Part shown: positions 26,903-36,381 of the stretch, piece after piece
How positions within the stretch are numbered: position 1 is the first letter of the stretch
Layout: each line of letters starts with the position of its first letter
Assembly: GCA_020051175.1 (NCBI GenBank)
Contig: JAGVJJ010000008.1
Coordinates: 45,194-109,193, forward strand
Length of the DNA: 64,000 nucleotides
Reading direction: 5' to 3'
Origin: Bacteroidia bacterium
GTDB taxonomy: Bacteria > Bacteroidota > Bacteroidia > 2-12-FULL-35-15
Translations under genes and position numbers: made by a program
Notes under the pieces: generated by a model
Database searches by the model: none
What the model saw: only the letters and a program-made list of their open reading frames with translations
Told to the model about the DNA's origin: nothing

Positions 26903-27280
26903 ATGGAAAACCGTTTAGTTATAGAAGAAACCCAGGATACTCCCAGAGTGTTTTTTGATAAGGCAAGTGGTGTTTTTGAGATTTCGGGCCGTTCCCTTCC
27001 CGAAAATGCAATAAAATTTTATACTCCTGTATTAAGGTGGCTTGAAGAATATGTGGCATCGCCTAATGCAAAAACCTGCTTTGATTTTAAGCTGGACTAC
27101 TTTAATTCAGCTTCCACCAAAAAGATTTATGAAATTGTGTCGCTGATGGAAATGCTGGTTGAAACAAAAAATGAAGTTCTTATCCGATGGTATTATAGCA
27201 AAGACGATGAATTGATAAAAAGCAAAGGTCTGGAAATGAAAGAAATGGTAGAGGTGCCTTTCGATGTTCGGACGTATTAA
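26903..27280 (+). CDS. SiaC-type regulatory phosphoprotein (DUF1987)
   Basis: 125 residues, the normal family length. It has the DUF1987 pattern FEISGRSLPENAIKFYTPVLRWL and FDFKLDYFNSASTKKI. In Pseudomonas SiaC the phosphorylated Thr lies in the equivalent YFN-T loop. Here the aligned residue is Ser69, with Ser71 and Thr72 next to it. SiaC is phosphorylated by SiaB, dephosphorylated by the PP2C protein SiaA, and binds a diguanylate cyclase when unphosphorylated. No GGDEF gene is in the window, so its target here is unknown. It is in an operon with the tandem kinase. Confidence 0.88.
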   Translation: MENRLVIEETQDTPRVFFDKASGVFEISGRSLPENAIKFYTPVLRWLEEYVASPNAKTCFDFKLDYFNSASTKKIYEIVSLMEMLVETKNEVLIRWYYSKDDELIKSKGLEMKEMVEVPFDVRTY

Positions 27281-27394
27281 AAAAAGGTGTATTTCTGTTT
27301 TGATTGGCAAGAAGCGGTATGCGAAAAGAAAGCAGACAGTATAAGGCATGTGATTACCGGGTGTTTTTTAATGGAATATATTCTTCATTAGAGT
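27281..27394. other. Convergent intergenic gap in the signalling locus
   Basis: 114 bases between the SiaC-type gene (rightward) and the first phosphatase gene (leftward). No convincing terminator hairpin or coding sequence was seen. Confidence 0.5.
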
Positions 27395-29698
27395 TCAGCA
27401 TTTGAATTTTATTCCAATTACCAGCATGTCATCTATCTGAGCCATGTCTCCCTGCCAGTCCTGCATTGTTTTGTCAAGTAATTGTTTTTGTTCTACCATT
27501 GGCTGAGAATGTATCTGTAATAATAATTCTTTAAACCGTTGTGCCCCGAATTTTTTCTTTTCTGTAGTATTGAACTGATCTTTATATCCATCTGAGAAAA
27601 TATAGATACACAAATCATCGGTTATTGAAAGTGTATGATTTGTGAATTCGGTTTTATATATTTCAGACTGGGTTGAAATATGTCCGGCACTGCCAATAGT
27701 TTGTTTGTTGGCTTTTATTTCCTGAAGTGTGTTGCTTGTAATAAAATACAACGGATTACGTGCACCAGCGTATTCGATTGTCTTTTGGTCCATATCAATT
27801 GTGCACAGTGCAATGTCCATTCCATCGCGTGCAAGAGGGCTTTCTTTTTCCTGGTGCAAGGATTCAAAAACGCCACGGTTCAGGTGATAAAGGATTTCTG
27901 ATGGCTTTGTAATGTGCTTTTCATTGATAATCTGGTTTAGCAATGCATTGCCAATCATGCTCATGAAAGCACCAGGAACCCCGTGGCCCGTACAGTCGAT
28001 AGCTGCAATTATAATTTTGTTTGCTGTTTGTGTAAACCAATAAAAGTCACCACTTACAATATCTTTGGGGAGGAAGAGGACAAACGAGTCTGGCAGGAGT
28101 TTTTTTATTTCATTTTCATCTACCAGTATACTTTGTTGAATACGCTGAGCATAGTTGATGCTATCCAGTATTCTTTCCTTTTGCTTTTCAATGAGTGAAT
28201 TTTTTTCAACAAGCTCGGTGTTTTTATAGCTTAAGGTTTCATTCAGTTTTTGTTTAACAAGATACCTGTTATATGTTACCAGGGCAATAACAATTGCTAT
28301 CAAAAGACCAATAATAAAGCTGTTCCGGACGAATTTTTGCTGATTTAGCTGTGACTCCTGCAAGGCCTTGTCTTTAGTGAGCGACTCAATATCCTTTCCT
28401 TTTTTTTCAGATTCATATTTGGTGCTCATCTCCATTATCTGCTTACTGGATTGTTCATTGAACATTGAATCTTTCATTTCCGAGAACTGGGTATAACTTT
28501 CGTATGCTTGTTTATAGTTACCTGTTTTTTCGTAAAGCTGGGAAAGCGAGCTATAAGAGTCTTTAATGCCTTCTTTATATCCCATTTCTTTATACTTTTT
28601 AAGCGCCTGTTCCAGGTAGGGGAACGCTTTGTTATAGTTCATCTGATTTAAGTAAGCATCGCCTATATAATGGTTAGCATCGGCTACTCCAAGGTTGTCC
28701 TCAATCTGGGAGCTTATTTTAAGCAGGCTGAAATAGTTCTCCAGCGCATTTTTATAATCTTTTTTATGTGCATAGGCAATGCCTATATTTCCATAAGCTC
28801 TGGAAATTCCAAAGCTGTCTTTTATTTCTTCGGATACCTCACGGAATTTTATATGGCTTTTTATTGCATTTTCGTAATCACCGATTTTGTCATACGCATC
28901 GCCTAGTCCGTTATAGGCATTCGCAATTTCGTTTTTAATTTGATGTTTTTGACTTATTTCAAGTCCTTTGTTAAATACTTCAAATGCCTTCTTGGTATTT
29001 TCCTGGTACAGATATATGTAACCTATATTAAAGTAGGAGTTGGATACCCCTTCAAAATTGTTGAGCGCTTCACAGATTGTAAGCGCTTTCAGAAAATTTT
29101 TTAATGCATTTTCATAATCCCCCTGGAACCAGTATACGTTCCCAATTTCGTTGTAGCGTTCACCCTCAGCATTTTTATTTCCGATCTGTTGGCATAAATG
29201 AAGGGATTTTTCCATATAATCGAGTGCATTTTCATACTGGTCCAGATAGTAATAATTGCTTCCTATCAGACTATATAATTTTTCCAGCTCTTTTGGGTCC
29301 TGTAGTTGTATGTTTATGTTAAGCGCTTTTTTGTATTGTTCCAGTGCAGTTTTGTAATCGTTTTTCTTTTCATATACTTCGCCCCAATAAATATAAACCT
29401 GTCGAAGGATTTTTAACGTTTCGGAATCTTTTCCTTTCAATAGCTTTTCGGCTTTTTTTAAATAGGTAATAGCGGGTTCATATTCACCTAACTTTCTGTA
29501 TTCCCATCCTATTTCAGCCAAAGTTCTTGCTGTGTTTTGTATTTGTATTGTTTTTGTGTTTGCGGAGGTGTTTTTTAATAAGGTAAAAAGCGAATCGAGT
29601 GTTTTACGGGAGGTGTCATTTACAACAGTTTGACTATAGGTGGAGTGCAATGCAATGAGCATCAAAAACAGAAAATAATATTTGAGAATTTTTGCCAT
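27395..29698 (-). CDS. TPR-transmembrane-PP2C (SpoIIE) phosphatase, receptor type
   Basis: 767 residues. A signal peptide (1-22) is followed by about ten TPRs (~55-430, in the periplasm), a coiled coil, one transmembrane helix (~457-478), and a cytoplasmic coiled linker ending DSINYAQRIQQSIL. The PP2C/SpoIIE domain runs from ~520 to 767 with the metal-binding motifs VSGDFYW, AIDCTGHGVPGAFMS, FSDGYKDQF and DDMLVIG, so it should be active. By analogy with SiaA it would dephosphorylate the SiaC-type protein in response to a periplasmic signal. It is second in a two-gene operon, 13 bases after its paralogue. Confidence 0.88.
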   Translation of the reverse strand: MAKILKYYFLFLMLIALHSTYSQTVVNDTSRKTLDSLFTLLKNTSANTKTIQIQNTARTLAEIGWEYRKLGEYEPAITYLKKAEKLLKGKDSETLKILRQVYIYWGEVYEKKNDYKTALEQYKKALNINIQLQDPKELEKLYSLIGSNYYYLDQYENALDYMEKSLHLCQQIGNKNAEGERYNEIGNVYWFQGDYENALKNFLKALTICEALNNFEGVSNSYFNIGYIYLYQENTKKAFEVFNKGLEISQKHQIKNEIANAYNGLGDAYDKIGDYENAIKSHIKFREVSEEIKDSFGISRAYGNIGIAYAHKKDYKNALENYFSLLKISSQIEDNLGVADANHYIGDAYLNQMNYNKAFPYLEQALKKYKEMGYKEGIKDSYSSLSQLYEKTGNYKQAYESYTQFSEMKDSMFNEQSSKQIMEMSTKYESEKKGKDIESLTKDKALQESQLNQQKFVRNSFIIGLLIAIVIALVTYNRYLVKQKLNETLSYKNTELVEKNSLIEKQKERILDSINYAQRIQQSILVDENEIKKLLPDSFVLFLPKDIVSGDFYWFTQTANKIIIAAIDCTGHGVPGAFMSMIGNALLNQIINEKHITKPSEILYHLNRGVFESLHQEKESPLARDGMDIALCTIDMDQKTIEYAGARNPLYFITSNTLQEIKANKQTIGSAGHISTQSEIYKTEFTNHTLSITDDLCIYIFSDGYKDQFNTTEKKKFGAQRFKELLLQIHSQPMVEQKQLLDKTMQDWQGDMAQIDDMLVIGIKFKC

Positions 29699-29711
29699 TT
29701 AAAATATTGCT

Positions 29712-31781
29712 CTACAAATCTATGGTAACGCCAATAAACAGTATATCATCCGTCTGAGCTACTGTCCCTTTCCAGCCTTCATGGGTTTTTGACACAATCT
29801 GGTTTAACTCGCTAATACTTTTATCTTTATTGTCAAGTAACAATCGTTGAAGGTTTCCCGATCCAAACTTCCTTTTTTCCGGTCCCCCAAACTGATCGAT
29901 ATAACCATCTGTAAAGAGGAATAGCCGCATTCCGGCTTCCAGTGCCAAAGTGTGATTGGTATATTTAATGCTTTTAGGATCACCTTTTTTGCTTGGGAAA
30001 TTACCACCGCCAATGGTATAAATGTCTGCCTTAACAATTTTTAATTCACCATTCGTTAAAATATATAAGGGGTGTTGAGCCCCGGCATACTCAAGAGTTT
30101 TGTTTTTATAATCAATGCAGCACAAGGCGATGTCCAGTCCATCATCTGAAAGCGAGCGTTCTTTGTTTTGATGCAATGCATTATAAACTGCATAATTAAG
30201 CTGGCTTAATATTTCAGATGGTGTAGTTATATTTGTTTGTCGGATAATCTGGTTTAAAAGCGTATTGGCAATAATACTCATAAAAGCTCCCGGAACCCCG
30301 TGGCCTGTGCAGTCGATAACGGCAATAATTGCTTTGCCATCATCAGTCTTGTGGCTCCAGTAAAAATCGCCACTTACAATGTCTTTCGGTTTGTAAAAAA
30401 TTAAAGAATCAGGAAAAATTTTCTGAATGTCATTTTCCTGAACAATAATTACCTGCTGCATGGTTTTTGCATAATCAATACTATTTACAATATTTTCTTT
30501 CTGTTTTTCAATAAGTTCATTTTTTTGAAGAAGTAGTTTATTGGTATTGTCGAGCTTAATATTCAATCGCTTTTTAATTATAAACCGGTTATAAAGAATA
30601 AGTGCTACAATAATAACCAATACAAGTATTCCGATAAATACGTTGATTATTAACTGTTGTTTGCTCATGTCGGCTTGTTGGAGCTTATTGTCTTTGGTAA
30701 GGAGCTCAATGTCTTTTTCTTTCTTTTTTGTTTCATATTTTGTATTCAATTCGGTGATCTGATTGTTTGATTTTTCACTGAGCAGGCTGTCTTTATAGGT
30801 ACGGTAAAGTTTATAATATTCCAGTGCTTCTTTGTATTGTCCTGTTTCTTTATAGGTGCTGGAAATCTGAAATGAACCTCTTTTGATAGTTTCAAGTTCG
30901 TTTGTTGCTTTCGCCAGCTCTATACCTTTTTTATAAAAATGAATTGCTTCCTCCCACTGCTTTTGAAGAAAACGTATTTCCCCCATGTAAACCAATACGG
31001 ATGAGGTGCGTGAAGAATGGCGTTCGCCAAGTGCTCGTTCTTTAAAATATTTTTCTGCAGTATTCAAATATTCGGTTTTGCCTGTTTCTTTGGCCCATTG
31101 AAGGTATATCTCACCAAGACTGGTTTGGGTAAGATCTATTCCGTTATTATCCTTTCTTGCAACATATTCGTCATAGGCTTCTTCAAGATATCTTATTGCT
31201 TGTGGATACTGCTTTAGGCCCCGGTAAGCGTTATTAATATTTAAAAGCGAATGCACCCTGTTTTCTGAATCGTTTTTTCTTATTTCGAGAGCACGCAAAT
31301 GATATTCGAGCGCTTTACTATAATTTTTCTTTGGATTTGATATTTCTGCCATACGAGCATATACATTTCCCAGATTGTTTAAACTATGCGCAACTATTTG
31401 TTTGTTCCCAGACTCTTCTGCAACTTTTAGTGCAGACAGGTAATATTCAACGGCCTTGTCATAAATGTATCGCAGGTAATAGATATTGCCTAGTTTTCTC
31501 AGGGCTGTCGACTCCAATACTTTGTTATTGGCTTTTTGTGCATATTGGCTTGCTTCACCTGCATATTCTACGGCCAGTTTGTAATCAAATACAAAAAAGG
31601 TGTATATGTCAGATATTCTTAGGAAAGCTAAAGTTTGCAACGAATCTGTTTGAGAGCTCTTACTGGTTACCGTAAGTAAGGAATCTAGCTCGTTTTGAAC
31701 CTTGTTTTGCTGAGCCAAAACGGGAGTAACAGCAGATGGTATTGTAATAAACAAAAGAATGTAGCACACAATTTTTTTCAT
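29712..31781 (-). CDS. TPR-transmembrane-PP2C (SpoIIE) phosphatase, paralogue
   Basis: 689 residues with the same architecture as the next gene: signal peptide (1-23), about eight TPRs, one transmembrane helix (~378-400), linker VNSIDYAKTMQQVII, and a SpoIIE-type PP2C domain with DIVSGDFYW, AVIDCTGHGVPGAFMS, FTDGYIDQFGG and TDDILFIG, all catalytic residues kept. The sensory TPR part differs clearly from its partner while the phosphatase is similar. The pair probably reads two inputs into one switch. It is the first gene of the operon, with a divergent promoter region to the glycosyltransferase gene. Confidence 0.88.
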   Translation of the reverse strand: MKKIVCYILLFITIPSAVTPVLAQQNKVQNELDSLLTVTSKSSQTDSLQTLAFLRISDIYTFFVFDYKLAVEYAGEASQYAQKANNKVLESTALRKLGNIYYLRYIYDKAVEYYLSALKVAEESGNKQIVAHSLNNLGNVYARMAEISNPKKNYSKALEYHLRALEIRKNDSENRVHSLLNINNAYRGLKQYPQAIRYLEEAYDEYVARKDNNGIDLTQTSLGEIYLQWAKETGKTEYLNTAEKYFKERALGERHSSRTSSVLVYMGEIRFLQKQWEEAIHFYKKGIELAKATNELETIKRGSFQISSTYKETGQYKEALEYYKLYRTYKDSLLSEKSNNQITELNTKYETKKKEKDIELLTKDNKLQQADMSKQQLIINVFIGILVLVIIVALILYNRFIIKKRLNIKLDNTNKLLLQKNELIEKQKENIVNSIDYAKTMQQVIIVQENDIQKIFPDSLIFYKPKDIVSGDFYWSHKTDDGKAIIAVIDCTGHGVPGAFMSIIANTLLNQIIRQTNITTPSEILSQLNYAVYNALHQNKERSLSDDGLDIALCCIDYKNKTLEYAGAQHPLYILTNGELKIVKADIYTIGGGNFPSKKGDPKSIKYTNHTLALEAGMRLFLFTDGYIDQFGGPEKRKFGSGNLQRLLLDNKDKSISELNQIVSKTHEGWKGTVAQTDDILFIGVTIDL

Positions 31782-31903
31782 GTTTCTGATATTCTGTTGC
31801 TATTATCTTTTATAGTAATAAAATGCTCTAAAATTCATGCTTAACCCTTGTTACAATAATAGTGAAAATTAATTTTTTAAACATGCAACCGGAGGTATTT
31901 TAT

Positions 31904-31918
31904 TTGTCTGTAAGACAA
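31904..31918. promoter_or_regulatory. Small palindrome in the divergent region
   Basis: TTGTCT-GTA-AGACAA (31904-31918), a perfect 6-bp inverted repeat in the 209-base gap between the phosphatase operon and the glycosyltransferase gene. It is a possible operator, with no supporting data. Confidence 0.3.
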
Positions 31919-31990
31919 TAATTATAAAATAAATTTATGGCTTGAGGTAATAAACAAGTAAATTTGAAATATATTTCTCAAGGTACTGAA

Positions 31991-32860
31991 ATGAAGGTGA
32001 GTGGTTTTACAATTGTAAGAAATGCTATTAAGTATGATTATCCAATAGTGGAAGCAATCCAATCCATTCTTCCGGTTTGTGATGAAGTTGTTGTTGCAGT
32101 TGGAAATTCTGATGACGGAACGCTTGAGCTGATTAAAAATATCCAGTCCGACAAAATAAAAATTGTTGAAACGGTTTGGGATGATTCCTTGCGTGTTGGT
32201 GGTGCTGTGCTTGCAGATGAAACAAATAAAGCGTTTACTGCCATATCTGATGACAGCGATTGGGCATTCTACATACAAGGTGATGAAATAATTCATGAGC
32301 AATTTTTACCCGCCATCAGGGAAACAATGCTTAAGTATAAGAATGCTCCGGAAGTTGAAGGTTTACTTTTTAATTACACCCATTTTTATGGTTCCTATGA
32401 TTATATAGGAGATTCAAGACAATGGTACCGAAAGGAAATACGGATCATAAAAAATGATAAATTCATTTCTTCCTATAAAGATGCACAAGGATTTAGAAAA
32501 AATGGGAGAAAACTAAATGTTAAACCTGTAGATGCATCCATTTTCCATTATGGTTGGGTGAAACCACCCGCAGCGCAGCAGGCAAAGCAGCAGAGCTTTC
32601 ATAAGTTGTGGCACGATGATACCTGGATGAAAGAACATATTCCGGAAGTGGAAGAGTTTGACTATTCCGCAATTGATTCACTTGCGCATTTTAAAGGTCA
32701 GCACCCGCAGGTGATGAAAGAAAGGATAAACAGGATGAACTGGTGCTTTTCTTTCGACCCGACAAAGCGTAGGCTATCTTTTAAACAGCGATTTTTGGGG
32801 TGGATTGAGAGTAGCACGGGCTGGCGGATTGGGGAGTATAAAAATTATAAAATTGTATAA
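31991..32860 (+). CDS. Family 2 glycosyltransferase
   Basis: 289 residues from ATG 31991 (an in-frame TTG at 31964 is rejected). The GT-A type N-terminus reads VSGFTIVRNAIKYDYPIVEAI and VVVAVGNSDDGT, with an acidic metal-binding stretch around YIQGDEIIHE. It is similar to GT2 enzymes that decorate lipopolysaccharide or proteins (KdtX/WaaE-like layout). Donor and acceptor are unknown. It ends three bases before the next lipoprotein gene, so the two are probably translated together. Confidence 0.85.
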   Translation: MKVSGFTIVRNAIKYDYPIVEAIQSILPVCDEVVVAVGNSDDGTLELIKNIQSDKIKIVETVWDDSLRVGGAVLADETNKAFTAISDDSDWAFYIQGDEIIHEQFLPAIRETMLKYKNAPEVEGLLFNYTHFYGSYDYIGDSRQWYRKEIRIIKNDKFISSYKDAQGFRKNGRKLNVKPVDASIFHYGWVKPPAAQQAKQQSFHKLWHDDTWMKEHIPEVEEFDYSAIDSLAHFKGQHPQVMKERINRMNWCFSFDPTKRRLSFKQRFLGWIESSTGWRIGEYKNYKIV

Positions 32861-32863
32861 GTT

Positions 32864-34282
32864 ATGTGGTTTCGTACACTGGTTTTGGTTCTGGTAGGAA
32901 TAGTTGTTTTTCTTTCCTGCTCAAACAATTCAACTGAACATTCTGCAGATGGAGAATCTGTTATTCATGAAGCTGATAATTTTGAAAAAGGAAAAGTATT
33001 GACCAGGACTGTTTGCAAGGCAGACACCACGCAAAGCTATGCGCTATACCTTCCCGCGAATTATTCTTCTAAAGAAAAATATCCTGTTATTTATGCTTTT
33101 GACCCCCATGCATCCGGACTAGAGCCTGTATCGCGTTATGAGAGGCTTGCAGAAAAATACAATTACATTATAGTAGGTTCAAATAATTCAAAAAATGGCA
33201 CTTCTTGGGAGGAAAGTCAGATGATAGCAGGTAAGCTTTTTGCCGATGTAAGCACACGGCTTTCAATCGATCTTCAACGTGTTTATCTGATAGGTTTTTC
33301 AGGAGGAGCACGTGTGGCCAATACATTGACCATATTTAATGGCGGCATAAACAGCGTAATCTGCTGTGGGGCAGCTTCACCTGTTGCTACAATTACAAAT
33401 CCGCGTAACAATTACTGCTACCTGGGTATTGCAGGAAATGAAGATTTTAATTATATAGAAATGAAGCGGTACGATATGGTAGGGTTGGCTGGCCATAATG
33501 TAAAGCACTCACTGATTACATTTAATGGCAAACACGAATGGCCGGATCAGAGTATTATGGATGAAGGCTTTTGGTGGTTTGAGCTGAACGAGATGAGGAA
33601 AGATTCGTCAAAAAAGGATAGCAAACGAATAGAAGAGCATACATCTCCTCTTATGAAGGAATTGGAAACGTATTACACCAATAAGAATACGATTGAGGCT
33701 TATTTTCTTTCAAGGAAGATCATTAATTTTTACGATGGGTTGATAGACCTGACCAGGTGTTATGAAATTTTAAAAACTGTTCAGAATAGTAAAGAGGTGG
33801 ATGCTTTTCTAAACGCAGAACAACAGGCATGGAAAGATGAGGAGCGTCTGAAGCAGGAATATGTAAATGCTATCCAGACAAAGGATTTGAAGTGGTGGAA
33901 GCAGGATATTGCTGCGCTGAATCAAAAAATTAAAACTGGTAAGGATAAAGAAAAAGTATTGGTATATAAGCGGGTGCGTAGTTTTTTAAGCTTGGTGGCT
34001 TATATGCAAACAAGCAATGCTTTGAACCAGCGTGTGTATGATGCGGCCGAACATTTTAGTGAAGTGTATGTACTTGTGGACCCTGATAATAGCGAATCGC
34101 ATTATCTGAAGGCAAGTGTGGCCGCAATTAAGGGTGATGTTAAAGAGGCAAATGTATCGCTTCAAAAGGCTATTAATAGCGGCTTCACAGATGGCGCGCG
34201 CTTACAGGGAGATGCAGTTTTTAATACATTTAAAAACACTGCAGAGTTCAATGAACTGTTAAAAAAAATACCGGCTAAATAG
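32864..34282 (+). CDS. Lipoprotein with alpha/beta-hydrolase domain and C-terminal helical/TPR part
   Basis: 472 residues. The lipobox is VFLSC (Cys19). Residues ~50-240 form an alpha/beta-hydrolase/PHB-depolymerase-like domain: YALYLPANYSSKEKYPVIYAFDPH, nucleophile elbow GFSGGAR, and a late His in NGKHEWPD. The second half is helical, with TPR-like units near the end (SESHYLKASVAAIKGDVKEA). It is probably an outer-membrane-associated esterase or peptidase-like protein; the substrate is unknown. It is transcribed with the upstream glycosyltransferase. Confidence 0.82.
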   Translation: MWFRTLVLVLVGIVVFLSCSNNSTEHSADGESVIHEADNFEKGKVLTRTVCKADTTQSYALYLPANYSSKEKYPVIYAFDPHASGLEPVSRYERLAEKYNYIIVGSNNSKNGTSWEESQMIAGKLFADVSTRLSIDLQRVYLIGFSGGARVANTLTIFNGGINSVICCGAASPVATITNPRNNYCYLGIAGNEDFNYIEMKRYDMVGLAGHNVKHSLITFNGKHEWPDQSIMDEGFWWFELNEMRKDSSKKDSKRIEEHTSPLMKELETYYTNKNTIEAYFLSRKIINFYDGLIDLTRCYEILKTVQNSKEVDAFLNAEQQAWKDEERLKQEYVNAIQTKDLKWWKQDIAALNQKIKTGKDKEKVLVYKRVRSFLSLVAYMQTSNALNQRVYDAAEHFSEVYVLVDPDNSESHYLKASVAAIKGDVKEANVSLQKAINSGFTDGARLQGDAVFNTFKNTAEFNELLKKIPAK

Positions 34283-34310
34283 CAGGTATTTTTGCGTTGT
34301 AAAATGTTCT

Positions 34311-35033
34311 TTAGTCCCATCCCGATGCTAAAACATCACATAAGTGCATCATTTTTATACTCTGGTTTTTCTTTTTTGCATAACCTTCGATGTGCATAAG
34401 GCAGGATGCATCTGTTGATATAAGATATTCCGCACCGGTTTCCATTGCATTTTCAAGCTTTTGTTCACCCATGCCCACAGAGATAGGTTCAAATTTAGTG
34501 GCAAAGCTTCCCCCAAAACCACAACATACCTCTGTGTCTTTCATTTCCCTTAGTTCAAGGCCACGTACTTTTTGAAGCAATACGCGTGGTTCGCGTTTTA
34601 TTCCATATTCACGCAAGGCAGCGCATGAATCGTGGTAGGTGGCAACACCGTTAAGAGTAGCGCCTAAATCAGTGATTTTTAAAACATTTACCAGAAAATC
34701 AGAAAATTCATAAATGTTTTTTTGCACCTGCTTGTATTCGTTGTGCAAAACACTGTTGTGAAACATGTCCGGATAATAATTTTTTATCATGCCCACACAG
34801 GAAGCCGAAGGACAAATAATATAACGGTCATTCTGAAACTCTCGGATGAATTTTTCCCCCACTTCTTTGCAATCGTTCCAGTAGCCCATATTAAAAGCGG
34901 GCTGTCCGCAACAGGTTTGTTCTGGATTATAGTTTACACCACAACCTACCTTTTCTAAGATTTTCACCATATTCAATCCTGTATCGGGATAAATCTGGTC
35001 AATAAAACAAGGAATAAAAATATCTACAATCAT
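34311..35033 (-). CDS. LutA/YkgE-type (Fe-S)-binding protein
   Basis: 240 residues with two CCG domains: IPCFIDQ and QTCCGQPAFN in the first half, YHDSCAALREYG and VCCGFGGSF in the second. It is the subunit type of the LutABC L-lactate oxidation complex and of heterodisulfide reductase/glycolate oxidase relatives. lutB and lutC are not adjacent: the gene follows an MFS transporter by 28 bases. It is either an isolated lutA or part of another oxidoreductase. Cytoplasmic. Confidence 0.87.
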   Translation of the reverse strand: MIVDIFIPCFIDQIYPDTGLNMVKILEKVGCGVNYNPEQTCCGQPAFNMGYWNDCKEVGEKFIREFQNDRYIICPSASCVGMIKNYYPDMFHNSVLHNEYKQVQKNIYEFSDFLVNVLKITDLGATLNGVATYHDSCAALREYGIKREPRVLLQKVRGLELREMKDTEVCCGFGGSFATKFEPISVGMGEQKLENAMETGAEYLISTDASCLMHIEGYAKKKNQSIKMMHLCDVLASGWD

Positions 35034-35061
35034 TCTGCTGCAATTATTATACTTACATCAC

Positions 35062-36381
35062 CTAGCTCACATTCTTGGTCTTTGGTATTGTAAGCAGAAT
35101 TAAAAATCCGGTTATAAAAAAGAATATCAATGCCAAAATGGAATTGCGCATTCCTCCTGTAAGCCCTTCAATAAGGCCAAATGAGAACATGCCAATTACA
35201 ATCCCTATTTTTTCGCATACGTCAAAAAAGCTGAAGTAAGAAGCATGGTCTTCGGTTTCTGGCAGTAGTTTTGAATAGGTGGAGCGGGATAGTGATTGAA
35301 CCCCACCCATTACCAATCCTACAAAACAGGCAACTACATAAAATGCATTGGGCGTAAAAACAAAGCCATAGGTACCAATACAAATACCTATCCATATAAA
35401 AAGTGAGACCCCAAGCGCCTTTATATTGCCGATTTTTTTTGAGAGCCTTGAAAACAGGAAAGAGCCCCCCATTCCTACAAACTGTATTAAAAGTACACTA
35501 ATAATAAGGTTGCTGTCCTCAATGCCCACAATTTCCTTTTTTGCAAACATTACTGCCACCAGCATTACCGTTTGTACTCCCATACTGTAAGTGAAAAAAG
35601 CAAGTAAGTACCTTTTCAGGCGTTTAATGTGCTTTAATTCATTCCATACTTTTGCCAGCTCCTTAAATCCTTTAAAAATAACGTTCCCGCCATCGGAGTG
35701 GTTTTTAGTGCCCTTTGGAAGTTTTAAGAATGCAATTTGTGCAAAGCATATCCACCATATAGCAACAGTTAGAAAAGAGAAACGGGATGCACTCTTTTTA
35801 TCTACAAATCCAAAAAGATCATAATTGGATATAATTAATAAATTAATTATAAGAAGCAGCGCGCTGCCTAAGTATCCCATTGAAAAGCCTTTTGCACTCA
35901 CCTTGTCGTGATCTTCTGGTTCCGCTATTTCCGGAAGGTAAGCATTGTAAAATACAACGCTGCCCCAATACCCAACACTGGCAAACAGTATGGAGAGCAT
36001 GCCCCAGAATAAAAAGTCTTTGCTGAAAAAATAAAGTGATGCACAGGATAATGAGCCCAAATAGCAAAAAAACTGCATGAAGCGCTTTTTGTTCCCGCTG
36101 TAGTCGGCAATACCGGATAAAATAGGGGAAGATAGGGAAACAATGATAAATGACAAGGCAACTACGTAATCATAGATTTCTGTGTTTTTAAAATTACAGC
36201 CAAGCAACGTTACTACGTCAGTAGCAACTTCTCCCGTGTCGGGATTTTTAGGTGCAGTTTCATTAACATAAAAAATAGGAAATATTGCAGATGTTATTAC
36301 CAGTGGATAAGATGAGTTGGCAAAATCATAAAATGTCCAGGCATTTATTAGTTTTTTATCTCCTTTTATAAGATTGCTCAT
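35062..36381 (-). CDS. MFS transporter, UMF1/Atg22-like
   Basis: 439 residues with about 12 hydrophobic segments. It opens with NAWTFYDFANSSYPLVITSAIFP, the characteristic 'W-x-x-YDFANS' start of the UMF1 family, and includes SGIADYSGNKKRFM and RSTYSKLLPE typical loops. Inner membrane. The substrate is unknown. It is in an operon with the LutA-like gene downstream, which hints at organic-acid transport, but only by association. Confidence 0.88.
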   Translation of the reverse strand: MSNLIKGDKKLINAWTFYDFANSSYPLVITSAIFPIFYVNETAPKNPDTGEVATDVVTLLGCNFKNTEIYDYVVALSFIIVSLSSPILSGIADYSGNKKRFMQFFCYLGSLSCASLYFFSKDFLFWGMLSILFASVGYWGSVVFYNAYLPEIAEPEDHDKVSAKGFSMGYLGSALLLIINLLIISNYDLFGFVDKKSASRFSFLTVAIWWICFAQIAFLKLPKGTKNHSDGGNVIFKGFKELAKVWNELKHIKRLKRYLLAFFTYSMGVQTVMLVAVMFAKKEIVGIEDSNLIISVLLIQFVGMGGSFLFSRLSKKIGNIKALGVSLFIWIGICIGTYGFVFTPNAFYVVACFVGLVMGGVQSLSRSTYSKLLPETEDHASYFSFFDVCEKIGIVIGMFSFGLIEGLTGGMRNSILALIFFFITGFLILLTIPKTKNVS

